64,000 nt of DNA, from assembly GCF_028453695.1 (NCBI RefSeq), contig NC_135777.1:21538796-21602795 (forward strand), read 5' to 3'. Under the pieces are notes generated by a model. That model made no database searches, was not told where the DNA came from, and saw only the letters and a list, made by a program, of their open reading frames with translations. Both the position numbers and the translations under genes were made by a program. Positions 33,136-46,109 of the stretch are shown here, piece by piece. Origin of the DNA: Augochlora pura (lineage: Eukaryota > Arthropoda > Insecta > Hymenoptera > Halictidae). Each line of letters opens with the position of its first letter. Position 1 is the first letter of the stretch.

Positions 33136-35191
33136 ATCAACGCTTAGAATTCGACACCAAAAAGTCCCCACTAAAATGTCATCACAAGAAAATCGGCGCT
33201 AAAGAACCAACGCGAGAGAATCACCAAGAGAAGATCCCCAAAAGAGAATCACGAAATAAAATCACCGAAAGAGCCGCCGTGAGATCGCGGAACAGAAAGG
33301 GGGCCACTCAGAGATCGCGCGGCGCGATCCGCGAAACTTTCGTCCCGTTGGCCGTAGATCACCGTAAACCGCTGCACGTGACGCCCCGGAACTTTCGCGA
33401 AAGTTCCGTTTTCCTTAAACTGCGCGGGCATTAGACTCCGCGCCGTTGAGACAACGGCGTGGGTGGCGCACGGCGGATCGGCCAGAGCGACAAACAACCG
33501 GTTTTCCCCCGGCGTTCGATTCGCCCACGGATCGTTATCGGCGACGAGGCGGAGGCAGGGGGGGGGGTTTACGGGAGGGAATCGCCGCCGCTTTGCCAGA
33601 GCAAGCTACGCCCGGTTCGAACCCGTCCCTCTCGTTCGCAGAAGATAAACTCGGTATAAACTTGCGGGTTAAGCCCGCTGTCCTGTGACCTATTGTCAAT
33701 CGGGGACCGGTGACTCTCCGCCGGATTCCGCCACGGAGTCGAAAGGTCGTGCTCCCCCCCTCCGCTCCGGATTATGGCGTTTTCGTTCCGATGGAGGAAC
33801 GAATCGGTCCTCGCCGCGTTCCCAGCAAACCGATTCCGGATTTTCCACGGTGACGAAAGTCGGATCGTTAGACTCCTACGGTCTACGGGTGGTGGTTTAC
33901 GATCGCCTCGACTGGAAGTGTCGGGGTAGCTCGCTGCCAAATGTGTACCAGAGAATTTGATCCGTCTTCTGATAGCCTGGCCGGGGGAAATTATTCTTCT
34001 TCTCTCGGTGCTCCACTGGTCTTCCGTCTTTGGCTTCACGAATTCCGAAAATATTTTCGTAGTTGTAAAACCGTGGAACTGAGATAATATATTTTACTTC
34101 GATTTTGAAGTTTTAAGAAGGTTTTACGAAAGTGTTATGACTGGGCCGAGGATTTTTGTGCGAGATAAAAATTGTCTAATTTATAGGTCACGGATATTTT
34201 GTCAAACTTGTGAATTTTCGATGTGACAAATTGGGCCTCATAATTAAAATAATTACAGTGATAAAGATGTATTGAACTTAAAATCGAGAAACAGAGTAAT
34301 AAAGTAGAGACTTCAAGCTTTAATTTGAGATAAAGTTGATCATCCTACGAAAATTTGTTAAAAAGTTATCTTGAGTCAAAGTTGCTCAATTTTGATCAAA
34401 GACTTATTCTACGCTTATTTCCATTTCCATACATATAAATAAAGAAAATTAAATCTTTTCATTGCGTTATACAAAACCACGTCTTATAAAAGCATAAAAG
34501 GGTTCAGAGAAGGACATACAGGGTTCCACCGTGAAGGATCGACTGTCATTCGATCACGGTCGCAGAAAACAGCTTCTCGAATCTTGCTTCAAAATTGGAA
34601 GCAACTCGACCAGCCAGAAAAGGGTGTACCATTGTCTAAGGGCGCGAATGCGAAGTTCCAAATCAATGCGAAGTGCATCGCGACGAGGTCCCCGCAGCCG
34701 GTGGAAATTACGCGAGCGTACCGCGCGGAACGAAGTCGGTTTTTCATCGTTAGACGCCGCGGGCGGTCGCCTCGTATCTCGCGATCCTCCCTCCGCGCGC
34801 GACAGGCGAGGGAAGGCAAGAGACCTCGGCCCCCGGGGCTTTTTGCCGGGCACGAGGATGGGCGTGTCCTCGTGTCGTAAAGGAGTCGCCGGCCCAGTGA
34901 CAAATTACTCCGAGTTTATCCCGCAGCCCTCTTTTTAAGGGCCCGGGCCACCGTCACCGCCACCACCCCGGAATCAACGCGCGACAGAACCCCCCCCGCG
35001 CGGCATTCCTTTCGTCCATCCATCATATAAACCCGCGGCGACAATGCTTACAACGGCCTTCCGGCGTGTCGTCGAGGATCTCGAAACCGCCCAGAAGTTT
35101 ACGACGCGTTTAGAACCCTAACGGGATCTCACCCTCTCTCGTCGGGCTCGATCGCTTTTTTATGGCGGACTTGCTCCAATTTGGCGCCGCC
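33136..35191. other. CpG-rich gene-poor sequence
   Basis: Many overlapping open frames occur on both strands (33249-34039, 34531-34938), arginine/serine-rich and without recognisable domains. A G-run of about 10 lies near 33558-33567. The segment 34040-34500 is AT-rich and empty. Confidence 0.4.
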
Positions 35192-35410
35192 TTTGTCAAA
35201 TCGTCGCTCTCGAGACGGTGTAACCCTTTGTCCTGCGACTCGTTTCGATTCGTGACACTCGGTTGACGGTGAATTAATTATTCAATATCTGCCGAGTTAA
35301 ATCGGCCGAATGGTATAGTAAATTGTTAATTTTTGTCAAATCGTCGCTCTCGAGACGATGCAACCCCTTGTCTTGCGATGCGTTTCAATTCGTGACACTC
35401 GGTTGACGAT
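35192..35410. repeat. Direct duplication of about 79 bp, period 140 bp
   Basis: The segments 35192-35270 and 35332-35410 both run from TTTGTCAAATCGTCGCTCTC to GACACTCGGTTGACG, with about nine differences between them. Confidence 0.85.
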
Positions 35411-35424
35411 TATCCTTGGTTGAG

Positions 35425-35522
35425 AATATTTTAAAGACATCTAAAAGACGTCTAAAGGACAATTTAAAGACATCCAAAAGACATCTAAAAGTCATTTCAA
35501 AGCCATCTAAAACACCCCTAAA
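35425..35522. repeat. Minisatellite, about 11-bp unit
   Basis: Variants of AAAAGACATCT are repeated about eight times, abutting the 140-bp-period duplication. Confidence 0.8.
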
Positions 35523-35923
35523 TACGTCACTACTCCCACCACAAGATTCCTATACCATTTCGAAGCCATTCTTAGGCCCTTTATCCAACACTCGGAACAT
35601 CTCTAAAAAAAACAAAGCCTCCTCAAACCAACACATCATGCACAATTCACAATTCACAACCCCTCTTTTAATGCTACCAAATAAACTCTATTTTAAAATT
35701 CCCTTGCCTCGCCACCCCTATCTCCGCACCCCGAATTGTTTATCTTTCCACCGCGTATCGATTTTCCATCGCCGAGCGAACGCGAATGGCATCAAGGGAG
35801 AAATTAAGTTCGAAAATCGTAGCAGAACTGACGAGGGGGTCGAGAGTTAAGATTTTCCCGCGGCAAAAATGGAGTTTGATTCCGCACGGTCTTTCAGAAG
35901 GGTCTGGCATTCGGCGGCGTCCC

Positions 35924-35935
<12 letters not shown>

Positions 35936-35964
<29 letters not shown>
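35936..35964. repeat. (GA)n microsatellite
   Basis: This is an uninterrupted GA repeat. Confidence 0.9.
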
Positions 35965-35967
<3 letters not shown>

Positions 35968-36321
35968 CGGGTGCCGTGGAATCAAGAGTCAGGTGATCGT
36001 CGTCGATCGTCGTTGACGATTCTATCGGCGATAACGGCCGTAGGAGAGGAGCCCCGTTGCAATTTAAGGCCTTTTCTTTCTCAGCCGTGAACGCGCCGCG
36101 GCGGTGGTCTCCGCGCGTGTGTGTATACGTGCGCGTGTATAAATTCGTCGCCGGTGGTGCGCGGGCTGTGTGTGTGCGCGTTCGGATCCATAAAACCCGC
36201 GGCAACCGGGATCCAGAGACGTTTACCGTCATTTCTCTTCGTACTTGCCAGCCTTTCTTTCGTCCATCGACCTACCACCCTCCTACGGCTCCTATTGTCG
36301 GCCATTCTGCTCTCGCCCTCT

Positions 36322-36337
36322 CCCCCCCCCCCCCCCC
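36322..36337. repeat. C16 run
   Basis: A homopolymer C run occurs within CpG-rich sequence; a (TTA)n-like stretch follows at about 36465-36485. Confidence 0.9.
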
Positions 36338-37124
36338 GGCGGTATAAAAAAATCCCTGTGCACGCCCCTAGAGGATTGCGACTGCGGGGGAGGTTGGGGG
36401 GTGGTTCGCGACGCTTTGACATTGGGACATGATTACGCAAGAACTATTGTATTTATAATGTTTTTGTTATTATTATTATTATTATATGAAACTCTTGTAT
36501 ATATCTATCTCAGATTATTTAGTTATGGTAGTTTTGTTATCTGCGATAATATAGTTAGTAGTTTGTATATATAGACGTCTTCCTCCCCGTCAGGAGGACG
36601 CGGACGCAGTTTCCTTCTCGAGGACGTATCCTCATCCGCCTTCTCGAGGACGGCGTGTTTTTGCGCGACGGACCCGTTGTTTGCATAATTTCGCAGCTTA
36701 AGCGGGACCAATTACAAGGGTGCCGGGCGATGCGAATTCCAGCGCGCACCCAGTTTCACTCGCACGGTCCAATTCGGAACGAACGTCCTATCGTTTCCGT
36801 CGCGTACGTCCCCCCCCCCTCTCTCTCTCTCTCGCGCGCGCGCTGAACTAGCAGCTCTAACGCGTGTCCGGAATGTTCAGGTGCCTTGTTAGCCCGGTGT
36901 TCCCTTTTCTCGTTAACAGTATCTCAGCCGGGCTGTCTGGAAATAATAAGGGACCCCCTCCTCCCCCAATTAGATTTATGAAGTCGCCGGCGCCGCGAGA
37001 TTTATGGCTTCTTCCCTTTACGGAGGTGCGCGGCGTCGCGACGGCGAGAGGCGTCGCGTCGCGTTCCTCCTGATTAAGGGGATCCGCGGTCTTGCCGATC
37101 GGACGAGTAGTCTAACACGTTCTC
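36338..37124. other. No gene recognised
   Basis: GC-rich sequence has short CT and CG repeats at about 36817-36842. No supported open frame was found. Confidence 0.4.
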
Positions 37125-37205
37125 TTAACCCTTTGCAATGGAACGGTGACTCTGAGGCGCCAGTAAAATTGTTATAGCGCGTTCTAGAAATAATTTTGTT
37201 ATTAA
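37125..37205 (+). mobile_element. Partial TTAA element, GGCGCC family
   Basis: TTAACCCTTTGCAATGG is followed by GGTGACTCTGAGGCGCC and AGTAAAATTG, matching the termini of the 23698-23964 element closely. A second left-type end, TTAACCCTTTGCGGTC, starts at 37202 in the same orientation. No right end was found, so this is a truncated or nested remnant. Confidence 0.6.
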
Positions 37206-39809
37206 CCCTTTGCGGTCGGAGCCATTGAATTAAGTAAACGAATGAAACGAAGTTAACTGAATTGAAAGCATTATGTTAAGTTAAAGGAATGAAATGAATT
37301 CTAGCGAGTTATGAGACTTAAATGAGTTTTATTGAATTAAGCGAATGAAAAGAACGATGTTGAATTAAATTAAACTAAAATGCACTCTTGCTTGAGAATT
37401 AACATTTCATTAAGCTCCAGCACCGCTACTCCAACCTTCGTCTAAATAATCAAAGTCCTAATATATTCCTAATACCATAATATAGTCCTAATAACCTAAT
37501 TTTTGAAACTCTATAAATTAACCAAAACGCATATATCGCAGCGTCTGTCATCGATTGCTCTTATTAATCAAGACCATCCTATACCTACTAACTAAATCAC
37601 CATTTTCCTCCGTATCCAGCTTTCCTCGATCCTCGCGCTGTTTCCGCCTATTCGGGCCTCTTTTTCCGGGTGTCTCGACTCGCGGAGACTCCTCGCCAAT
37701 TTATCATCCGCCAGGGCAAAAATAAGGCGAGCGTTGGACAGGGTTGGGGCCAGGGGGTGGGCTAAGAGCACGAAGAGAGGTGGACGTGGAATCTCTCGCG
37801 GAGGTGGGCGCAGGTAACAGGCGTAGCAGTCCGGGGATGCATGGGACCCCTCGCAGGACAGGATAGTCGTTTGTCATCGCTGAATAATCGCGGAGGACCG
37901 GCCCGGGGGGTGTGGGTGGGTTTGCGAGGGCGAAAGACGAGGCTGAATGTCGTCGTCGGGTGACGGAGGGACGCGGTTCTCGAAGTCAGCGCGCGGCAGG
38001 GGCGTTTAAAAGTACAATGGGGACCATTTACCCTCGAAGTCTCTTGTAGCGGCCGGCCTGGTCCCGCCGAGTGGCCCGGTCGGGGGTGGAAGGTCGGGGA
38101 TCCGGCTCGTTCATGGTGTCTGCGGGGGTGGCTGTCACGGTGAACGAATTTTCGGAGCGGATCAAAGCATTAAAACCTGCTTGACACACCATATAAAAGT
38201 ACCAATAAAATTAATTTTATACATGAATTAACGATCTAGTAACACACACATTGTATTATTAATTCACAAAAATATATCTAAAAACATAGAAAATGTACCT
38301 AGCCATCATTTCAAACGAATTGTCGAAGCACTGTGTCCACATATATTTAAATAACAAAAAGACGATAAAAAATACCAACAAAGTATTTTAATAAAAATTG
38401 TACAGTACAAAAAAGAACATAAAACAATCCAATCAGTTTCTCAATAACCAAAATTTTCCAAGTGATAACACGTGTTACATATACTATACATACAACGATA
38501 ACGATGCCAATATCGTCGTCAGCTTTCACCCGAAAAATAGCCAATGTCTGAGCCGCCCTAACATCCGGTAAAAAAATCGCACGCGAACTTTCAGACGGTC
38601 GTCGCAAAGGGGAGGCCCTCCGCTTTGATCTCTCCTTACAGAAAGGAACTCCCGAAAAAAATGATTAAACTCCGTTGCAGACGTTTGAAGTTGGTCCGCG
38701 GACCCGAAGTCTAGCTCGAAGAAAAAAAAGAGATTCGTGCGAAATGAAAGTGCCTTCACATTTTCGGCCGGCATCCGAGCGAAAGAACACGTCGAGATGA
38801 AATTGAGCATGAGTGAAAAAAATGTAGAGACCCTGCTCTTTGAGGCGAGGGAAGATTCATCTGTGTGCGATCTTTTTTAACGAGACGACAGCGATTGAAA
38901 CATTGATAATTATCGGATCAAAATTTCATCCCTTAACTTTGCTTCTGAGAGTTTAAGTAGTTCTTTAATGATAATTGACGATTTATTTATTCATGTATGT
39001 GGGTAAAAAGAGGTTTTGTTATAGAAGAGATTATAAATAAATAAGTGAATGAATTTTAGACGGTACGATCCTTTGCAGAGAATTAAATTCGGTTCTACTG
39101 CGCCGAGTATTCGAAGACCTCCATCTCGAAGCAGATCGAAGCTGTTTCGCCCGGAAACGGAAGCCGGCGAGCGACGCCGTTCTTTTTAGCGGGTCAGCAT
39201 TCGATAAGCCCGCGGTGCTCGCATAATAGAATTTCCTTGGAGAGTAATGACCCCCTCGGCAACGGGAGCCGCGAGTAACGACGCGCAATAAGCCTGCCGG
39301 ATCTATCTTCGGGAGTATCACTATGATTTACCACACGATAATGCGATTGTACCATCTTTCGCGGCGATTTGTCACTGTCACGCCTGCGACTCTCTCCCTC
39401 TCTCCCTCTCCCTTCTTACCAGAAGATTCTACAACGTGTTCGGCCCGGCCTTACTTCGCCGGTAAATACGATCACGCGTGGAACCAGGAGTATTACTTTT
39501 AATGCCGGCCACCTCCGCCGGCGAAACTCTTGCATTTATCATTGTAACAAGTTGTTCCGGGCCGCGCCCGGGAATATTGAATCGCGGGCGAAACACTCCG
39601 GCAATCTTGCCCGCACTCTTCGCTACAGCGAATTAATGGCGGCTCCGTTGCTCACCCCCCTCCCCTCAACGGTTCAGCGAATCTCACCCCCGTATCGTCG
39701 CGATTAGTATTAGCGGCCGGCGCGTTTCATTTTACCGCGTCTTCTGCGATGTTGTTTCGTTTAATTTGTGGGGCGATCGACATCACCAGACATAACCTCT
39801 ATCACAGCT
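37206..39809. other. No gene recognised
   Basis: AT-rich repeats of the AATTGAA/AAATGAA kind fill 37225-37385. A G-rich block (37735-38160) contains GCAGGTAACA, a possible but unsupported donor. 38160-38520 is AT-rich. The segment 39050-39770 is CpG-rich with a minus-strand 96-codon open frame that is not recognisable. Confidence 0.4.
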
Positions 39810-40085
39810 ACAAACTTGATATAACTTTAACTTGATCTTGACATAACCTGACATAACATTTAACAACGACATAGCGCTGACATAACTCTGACATACCCTC
39901 GACATAACCTCAAATCCAGTCATAATCTGACATAACCTTTAATCGAGTCATAATTTGACATAACCTCTAATCGAGTTATAACCTGACATAACCTCTAATC
40001 CAGTCATAATCTGACATAACCTTTAATCGAGTCATAATCTGACATAACCTCTAATCCAGTCATAATCTGACATAACCTCTAAACT
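39810..40085. repeat. Minisatellite, 28-bp unit (CATAACC-containing)
   Basis: Variants of CTGACATAACCTCTAATC plus GAGTCATAAT recur at 28-bp spacing for about six good copies (39920-40085), preceded by more degenerate GACATAAC units. Confidence 0.87.
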
Positions 40086-40783
40086 AGCCATAACGTTGGC
40101 AAACTACCCCTTACGAAAGAAATACGCAGGAGTGACATCGCTCTGCGCATCACATTCCATCGTCGCAGATAAATGCGAAATTTATCAGAAGATACGGTAT
40201 AAAAGGAATGGTGGGGGTAGAAGGGTAGTGGATTCGTGATTGAGGAGAGCGAGGCGTGAAATTGAGATTGATCGCCGACGGGGAATCGTTTCATAACGCG
40301 GAATGTTTCGCAGTTGACCAACGGCGCGTTGATCTCTGCGTTTCGCAACGGCGCGCGCGTGATCGTCTTTCAGCCGTTGGTCCCGTTGCCGTTTTGATCG
40401 ACGAGGCCGCTTTGAAAGGCGGCGGCACCGCGGCGCGTATCGAGCTGCGTTTTATCACCGATTCGGGCGTGACGCGACGCTACGGGGACGCGACGAAGAC
40501 CGATCGACCTGCGTTGATCCGTGGCACGCGGGCTACTCCTACGCGACATCAATAATCATTATGCCGGGCGCGCGCGCGGCAAGAAGACGACGACGGGTCA
40601 TCCGTTCTAATTACTCAAGACGCGGGGGCCGTTGGTCAACATTGGCATACGAACGCAAACACCGGGGCCGGCATCGATCCGGCGCGGCCGTGCGCGCTGC
40701 TCGGATCGGACCCAACCGACTTCGGTTTATGCTTTATGCCTAAGTGATTCAATCTGTAATGCTAAGTGCTGTCTCCCTTTCCA

Positions 40784-40817
<34 letters not shown>

Positions 40818-42319
40818 GCTCTCTCGCTATTGCGATCGCCGTGAAGCAGGGGTAGAAACGCAATCAGGTAACTTCTGCAGAAGGGAGACGAAGTGAGACG
40901 AAGTGAGACGAAGTAGAACGGAACAGCGTTGCATTCTGCTTGCAATTTTCAATTATATCGTATATTAGTTACACGTTTGATTACTATAATTGGTAAATGA
41001 TTTAACTGGAAGTACAGTTTCAATGTAATAAATTCGAACGGACTTGATGATGGGCTTGAATTTCTAAGTAATGGAATTACAGTATATACTTATTTTCAAA
41101 GACAAATGAAAGTGATGGCATTAATTAAATAAATCATAGTAAAAAATTAACAAAATTGATAAATAGTTCAATGAAACTACGAAACTAGCTAAATCAATTA
41201 AAGCATCATAATTGACGAAATTAATGGAATTGTCGAAGTTAATGAAAAGTTCAACAAATCCGACGAAACTAGTTAAATTAAATTATTAATTATAGTAACG
41301 AAACTGATGAATTTAATAAATAAATTAACGAATAAATTCGTGAAACGACGACGTCATCACCGGCAGATACTATATAAAATCCGTCCAAGTCAACATGAAC
41401 ACCGCACGCGAACGATCGCCCCCCTCTCCCAAATTGCGCGAAAAGCTGCAAGCTTCGCCGCGACACGCATCGCCGGCATTAGTATATCACGTGTATCAAG
41501 ATCATCTCCACCCTCTTTATGTTCCTCCAGAAGGATGCTTGTTCCTGCCTGAAAAAAAAGTCCGCGCGATACAAGGCGGCACGTGAGCAACGGCATCGAT
41601 GATTTATCGCAGAAGCAGAAAACACGATCCATCTTCTCGCGACCGCGCGGTTCTTCGCGCCAAGCGTTACGCCCTCTCCCCCCCCCCTCTCTACGGGGGC
41701 CGAGAAACGTATCTGGTATTATTTCGACATTAAACCGCGACCGAAAGAACCGCTGATTAGCGGCGCGGACAGTCCAAGTTTCCACGGAGGGGCTTGGGGT
41801 TTTTTTTTGCTACCAGAAACCATGTCCCGGGGTTCGTGAACTCCGCTTTAATCGTCCGTCCCGCTTGGCGCAATTCCACCCTTTCTATTCACTGCCCCGG
41901 CTAAAACGGAGGAGAATGGCGTGGACGGCGTTTTAGAAAACCGTAAGGAGCCGAGGGGCGGTGACAAAAGGCGACGGAACAGGGAACGGTTTATTATTTA
42001 TAATGCGGTCGCGGTATTTGCCGCCGAACGGAATGAAAATCGTGCTTGACTTTGGAAGGGGGAATTGCTGGGTGGTGGGACCAATTACTGTGGCTTTCTT
42101 TTTTTATTTAAAGGATTTAATGGATTTTTAGTTTGAGTAGTTTGACTTTGCTGCGACCTTTTTTAAATTTAAAGTGCTTTAAAGTTATGTCTTTTTATAG
42201 TTTAAGCATTTTAACTTTACCGTGACCTTCTCTTTAAATTCAGAGCAATTTAAAGTAATTTTTATAAAGCATAAAATGTAGAATATATTTTTATTTAAAC
42301 TCAATTAACTATTCATTTC
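40086..42319. other. No gene recognised
   Basis: CpG-rich sequence (40200-40740) has overlapping open frames, then a (CT)n microsatellite at 40786-40814, AT-rich sequence (40940-41340) and GC-rich sequence with short C runs (41400-42060). A TATATAAAAT at about 41370 precedes an ATG at 41395, but the 63-codon frame is not protein-like. Confidence 0.4.
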
Positions 42320-42508
42320 TTAACCCTCTGCACTCTACGCCACTTTACAATCTAAAAATAATAATCTGGAATAATTTTTACGATTTATAAAACTTCCATT
42401 CTATAGAACAAAGCACATTTTATCTCTAGGAATTATAAATCTGAACTTTGTTAATATAAAAATAATCTCACCACGCGTTGTAACAATTTTCGGTGGCGCG
42501 AAGGGTAA
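42320..42508. mobile_element. Degenerate TTAA element, GGCGCC family
   Basis: The left end is TTAACCCTCTGCACTC. The right end read on the other strand is TTACCCTTCGCGCCACCGAA followed by AATTG, which keeps the family's subterminal GCGCCAC...AAAATTG motif. One A of the right TTAA is lost. Confidence 0.5.
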
Positions 42509-43254
42509 TTAGTAAAAAGGAAATTTAAATCCTGCTAACATAGCACGGCAATTGGTTCCTCGAGCCTATTTCGTAGCGATCTCGCTCGAGTCTCTGTCGA
42601 ATAAACGCGCGCGTCCGGTTATTATAAGACAATAAATCGCGATCCGGCGGACATTGTACACGGTATTACATTAAAGATAGATTGCGCTACCCGGCGCGGT
42701 ATGTATCGATCACGCATTGAAACGGTAATTAATGTTGCTAGACCGCTAACAGGTTATTGATTGTTCGCCGAAAATGAAAGAACCGCGCGCGCGTGCCGTC
42801 GTACTTCGGCCATTTTGATTTTTATACGAATTAAGAAATCGATTTATCAATATAACATACGTAATTCTAGCTCCTCGTTGTTGAACAGGAAATGGCGCGG
42901 GTAATAGGTAATTATAACTTCGTATTTTGCTATTGTATTCCGATTGAAATTACGGATTATGTTGCCATTTAATCGAACGAATATCCGAATTACGAATTAC
43001 ATTGTAATAACGGAGATCCGAATTGCGAATTACAATGCGATCGAATTACAGCACGATTGCATTACAATGTGATTGAATTGCATTGTTATTACGATTTGTG
43101 TATGTGCAGCGTGTACGCGGGAGCGTAAGATAACAATTTCATGGGTAGTAATCATCAAAGTTCCAATATCGAGATTAATTGATTTATATAGTCTGGTTTG
43201 ATCGGCGTATCTTAAAACATCGTTGTTGCAATATGGTTTAAATATATCTAAGGG
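42509..43254. other. No gene recognised
   Basis: Mixed sequence contains short ATTGCATTACAATG-type inverted motifs at about 42990-43090. Nothing further is supported. Confidence 0.4.
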
Positions 43255-43740
43255 ATAATGTAAATAAATAATCTGAAGCGATCTAAAATAGTCTAAAATT
43301 GTTTAAGACAATCTGAAAATAATTTTAAATAGTCTAAAGTAATCGATAATAGTCTAAGATAACCAAAATAATTTTAAAATAATCGGAAATGATTTTAAAT
43401 AATTTTAAATAATCTGAAGTAATCAAATATTGTCTGAGATAATCTAAAATAACCTAAAATAATCTGAAATAATTCTAAATAATCTACAGTACTCAAAAAT
43501 GGTCTAAAATAATCTGAAATAACCTACAATAATCTTAATAATTATTTAAAACAACCAAAAGTGATCTAAAATAATATTCTAAAACAACCTAGAATAATCT
43601 AAAACAGTGATAAAAAATAACAATCTAAAATAACCAAAACTAACCTAAAACAATTTAAAATAATCTAAAATACCTTGAAATAACCTAAAATACCCTAAAA
43701 TAATCTAAAATACCCTAAAATAATCCAACACAACAATCCC
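43255..43740. repeat. Minisatellite, 10-bp unit
   Basis: Variants of AATAATCTAA, AATAACCTAA and AATAATCTGA repeat over about 480 bp. Confidence 0.88.
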
Positions 43741-44165
43741 TATCATAATTACCTAAACATTGCTGCGGCATCGTTCATCGCCAGTCGATCGTGCTCGGCC
43801 GGCGTGAACGATCGTCGGGTCCCCGAATTTGTCACGGCACGCGGATCCACGTCCCGATAACTCCGCGCAAGTGGCCCGTTCCGTATCGTTCCCGTAGTAT
43901 CCTGGAAACTCGCCGGGCAAAACTGCTGATACACCGCAATAATAACGATCCTGGAGGAGGGAGGAGGAGGAGGGGGATGAGGGTCGGTGTGTCGGGCCGG
44001 CATAAATCATGTAAGAGGAGACGGCGCAGGGAGGGGGAGAGGAGAGAGAGAGAGAGAGATGGGGGTAGCGGTAACGTGCACGCAGGACATACCTGCGGGG
44101 GCGTGTCGTGTAGATAAGGGCCGGTTGGATGGATTCATCGTGCATTGACACGAGAACGGTCTTAC

Positions 44166-44494
44166 TTAACCACTTCGGTACGGCGCGCATCGGCCACGAA
44201 ACTGTGCCCACAGCCGGCACTCACCATGCGCATGCTACTTCGTGCATCGACAGTGAATCCGTTTTGCTCTTTTACAGATCTTTGACGAGAAAAGCTTATT
44301 TATGTGTATTTCTGGACGTAAACACTGCATTTGTAGAGGTAAGGCAAAAGTTCTTGGCAGTCGACTATAGTCGACTATAGTCGATGCTCGGCCGTGTGCG
44401 TTCATATCACGGCCGTCGACTATAGTCGACACTCGGCTGTGCGTGCTCATCGGTGGCCGTCGACTATAGTCGACGCTCGTACCGAAGTGGTTAA
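44166..44494. mobile_element. TTAA-flanked MITE with GTCGACTATAGTCGAC palindromes (329 bp)
   Basis: The two ends are a perfect 17-bp inverted repeat, TTAACCACTTCGGTACG, including TTAA on both sides. The right half carries the perfect 16-bp palindrome GTCGACTATAGTCGAC at 44360-44375, 44415-44430 and 44459-44474, plus an overlapping near-copy at 44370-44385. The interior is non-coding. The perfect termini suggest a comparatively recent insertion. Confidence 0.87.
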
Positions 44495-44635
44495 GGCAGC
44501 GTGAACGCGACACACGAGGGCGCGTAGGGCCGCCGCGCGGGGGGACGCAGCAGATCGCATCTGCCCGGAGGGTGGCCCGGCCGCGAACCTTCGAACGCCA
44601 GCGATCATCTCTTCCGTGCGAGAATCTGCGGGAGC

Positions 44636-45135
44636 CGGAGGGAGGGGGAGAGACAGGGGAGAGAGATTCAGAGGTGGAGAAAGAGAGAAAGAGATAGGGA
44701 GAATGAGAGAGAGGGATGGGAAGAGTTAGGGAGAATAACAGTGACAGAGTGAGCTAGAGGGAGAAAGAAAGAGATCCAGAAAGAGGGAGAGATCCATAGA
44801 TAGAGGGAGAGGGAGAGGAAAAGTCAGATAGAGAGTTAGAGATAGGTATATAGATAAATGGATGGAATGATAAATAGAATGATAGAGTGATAGATAAATA
44901 GATAGAGTGATAGATAGATAAATAGAGTGAGGCCTAGGGAGGTCTAGAGAGAGAGAGAGAGAAAGAGATTCATGAAAAAAATGATAGAGCCAGAGAGATA
45001 GAAGGAAGACATCCAAAAAGATAGAAAGAGGGATCCATGCAACTCCAAACCTCCAGAAAGAGAGATCCATACCTCTAGAGAAAGATCCAACAAGGAAGAG
45101 GGCTCTAAAGAGAGAGGTATAGCCATGTACATATA
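44636..45135. repeat. Purine-rich (GA/GATA) tract of about 500 bp
   Basis: AGAGAGA, AGATAGA and GATCCA-interrupted units fill this block; minus-strand L/S/Y-rich open frames (44726-45334) are shadows. Confidence 0.88.
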
Positions 45136-46059
45136 GCAAGAGCTTGTGAAGAGGAAAAGAGACGGGGAACAGGCTCCCTTCCAGGATCGCCGAGCCCTTT
45201 GAAAGCTCGCCCGCAGACACCGTCGGAGTTCCACGCGTGTCTTTCAACCTGCGCTTGCTGGTGGCGGGGGAGGAGGAGGAGGGGAGGGTGGGCGCTCGGC
45301 TCTGTGCTTTATGACGAGCCTCGGAGTCATGCAACCGAGATTATCTCTCCGGGGAGCTTTCGAGCAATAGCTCAGCGAGGCGTTCGATGAGGAGAGCTCG
45401 GGTGGGGAGGGGGTGGGAGCCGTTCGCTCCGTTCCCCGGCGCCCCGATAACATTCAGAGCCCCGGCCGAGATAACGTAATGTCGGTAATGGCTCCTTGGA
45501 TCGGGGGGCTAACAACCCGTAAGAAACGACCGCCTCGGCCCCCGAAACAGCCGCCTCTCGTAACCCCCGTGAACCGCGTTTTCGGGCAACGCGTGCTCGT
45601 CCGTTGTCGTCGTTGTTGTCCCCCCCCTGTCGACCATCGTCGATTGATTCGCGACAAATAATGGGACAATTGTTATGGCTGACCATCGACGCCCGATACT
45701 CGACCAGCCATCGCAGCCCCGTTTTTCAAACGCCCCTCCACCTCCCCTCCCCGCCGAAAGGATGGACGACTGACAGTCACGCGATCGTAATTCCATGCGG
45801 GACGAGCACCACGTTTCTTTATTTGCTTTTCGATCGCGTCGGGTGACGTGCTGTGCTACTATCTTAATTTTTTATACTCGAAGCTATGTTTCAGTATATT
45901 TCGAACAGGTTTTTTGAGCTAAAGTATTTTTATTTTATACGATTTATTGCCATTTATGCATGGGAAATTGAGATTATTAGCAAGTACGATATTTGTTATT
46001 TTAACCATTTTTAATTATAAATGAGTACTGTCTAAGTATAATCTAAATATAATAGTATA
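45136..46059. other. No gene recognised
   Basis: CpG-rich sequence to about 45840 has short GGA and C runs and several overlapping open frames, none recognisable. It is AT-rich afterwards. Confidence 0.4.
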
Positions 46060-46109
46060 GTAATTTTTAGTGGCGCCACAGAATCATTAATCGAGCGCAA
46101 AGGGTTTAA
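46060..46109 (-). mobile_element. Right end of a GGCGCC-family TTAA element
   Basis: Read on the minus strand from 46109 it runs TTAAACCCTTTGCGCTC, then TTCTGTGGCGCCACTAAAAA, matching the 23698 family. The left end is not clear; a TTAA at about 45864 would give an element of 246 bp, close to the 267-bp full copy. Confidence 0.55.

Noticed and set aside
33604..33640. GGTTCGAACCC, resembling a tRNA B box
   Set aside because: No matching A box at tRNA distance, and no acceptor-stem pairing could be built.
41370..41586. TATATAAAAT followed by an ATG open frame of 63 codons
   Set aside because: The predicted peptide has no family features and the motif is common in AT-rich DNA.
44360..44474. Repeated 16-bp palindromes considered as operators of a nearby gene
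   Set aside because: They lie wholly inside a TTAA-flanked element with perfect inverted ends, and no gene is adjacent.
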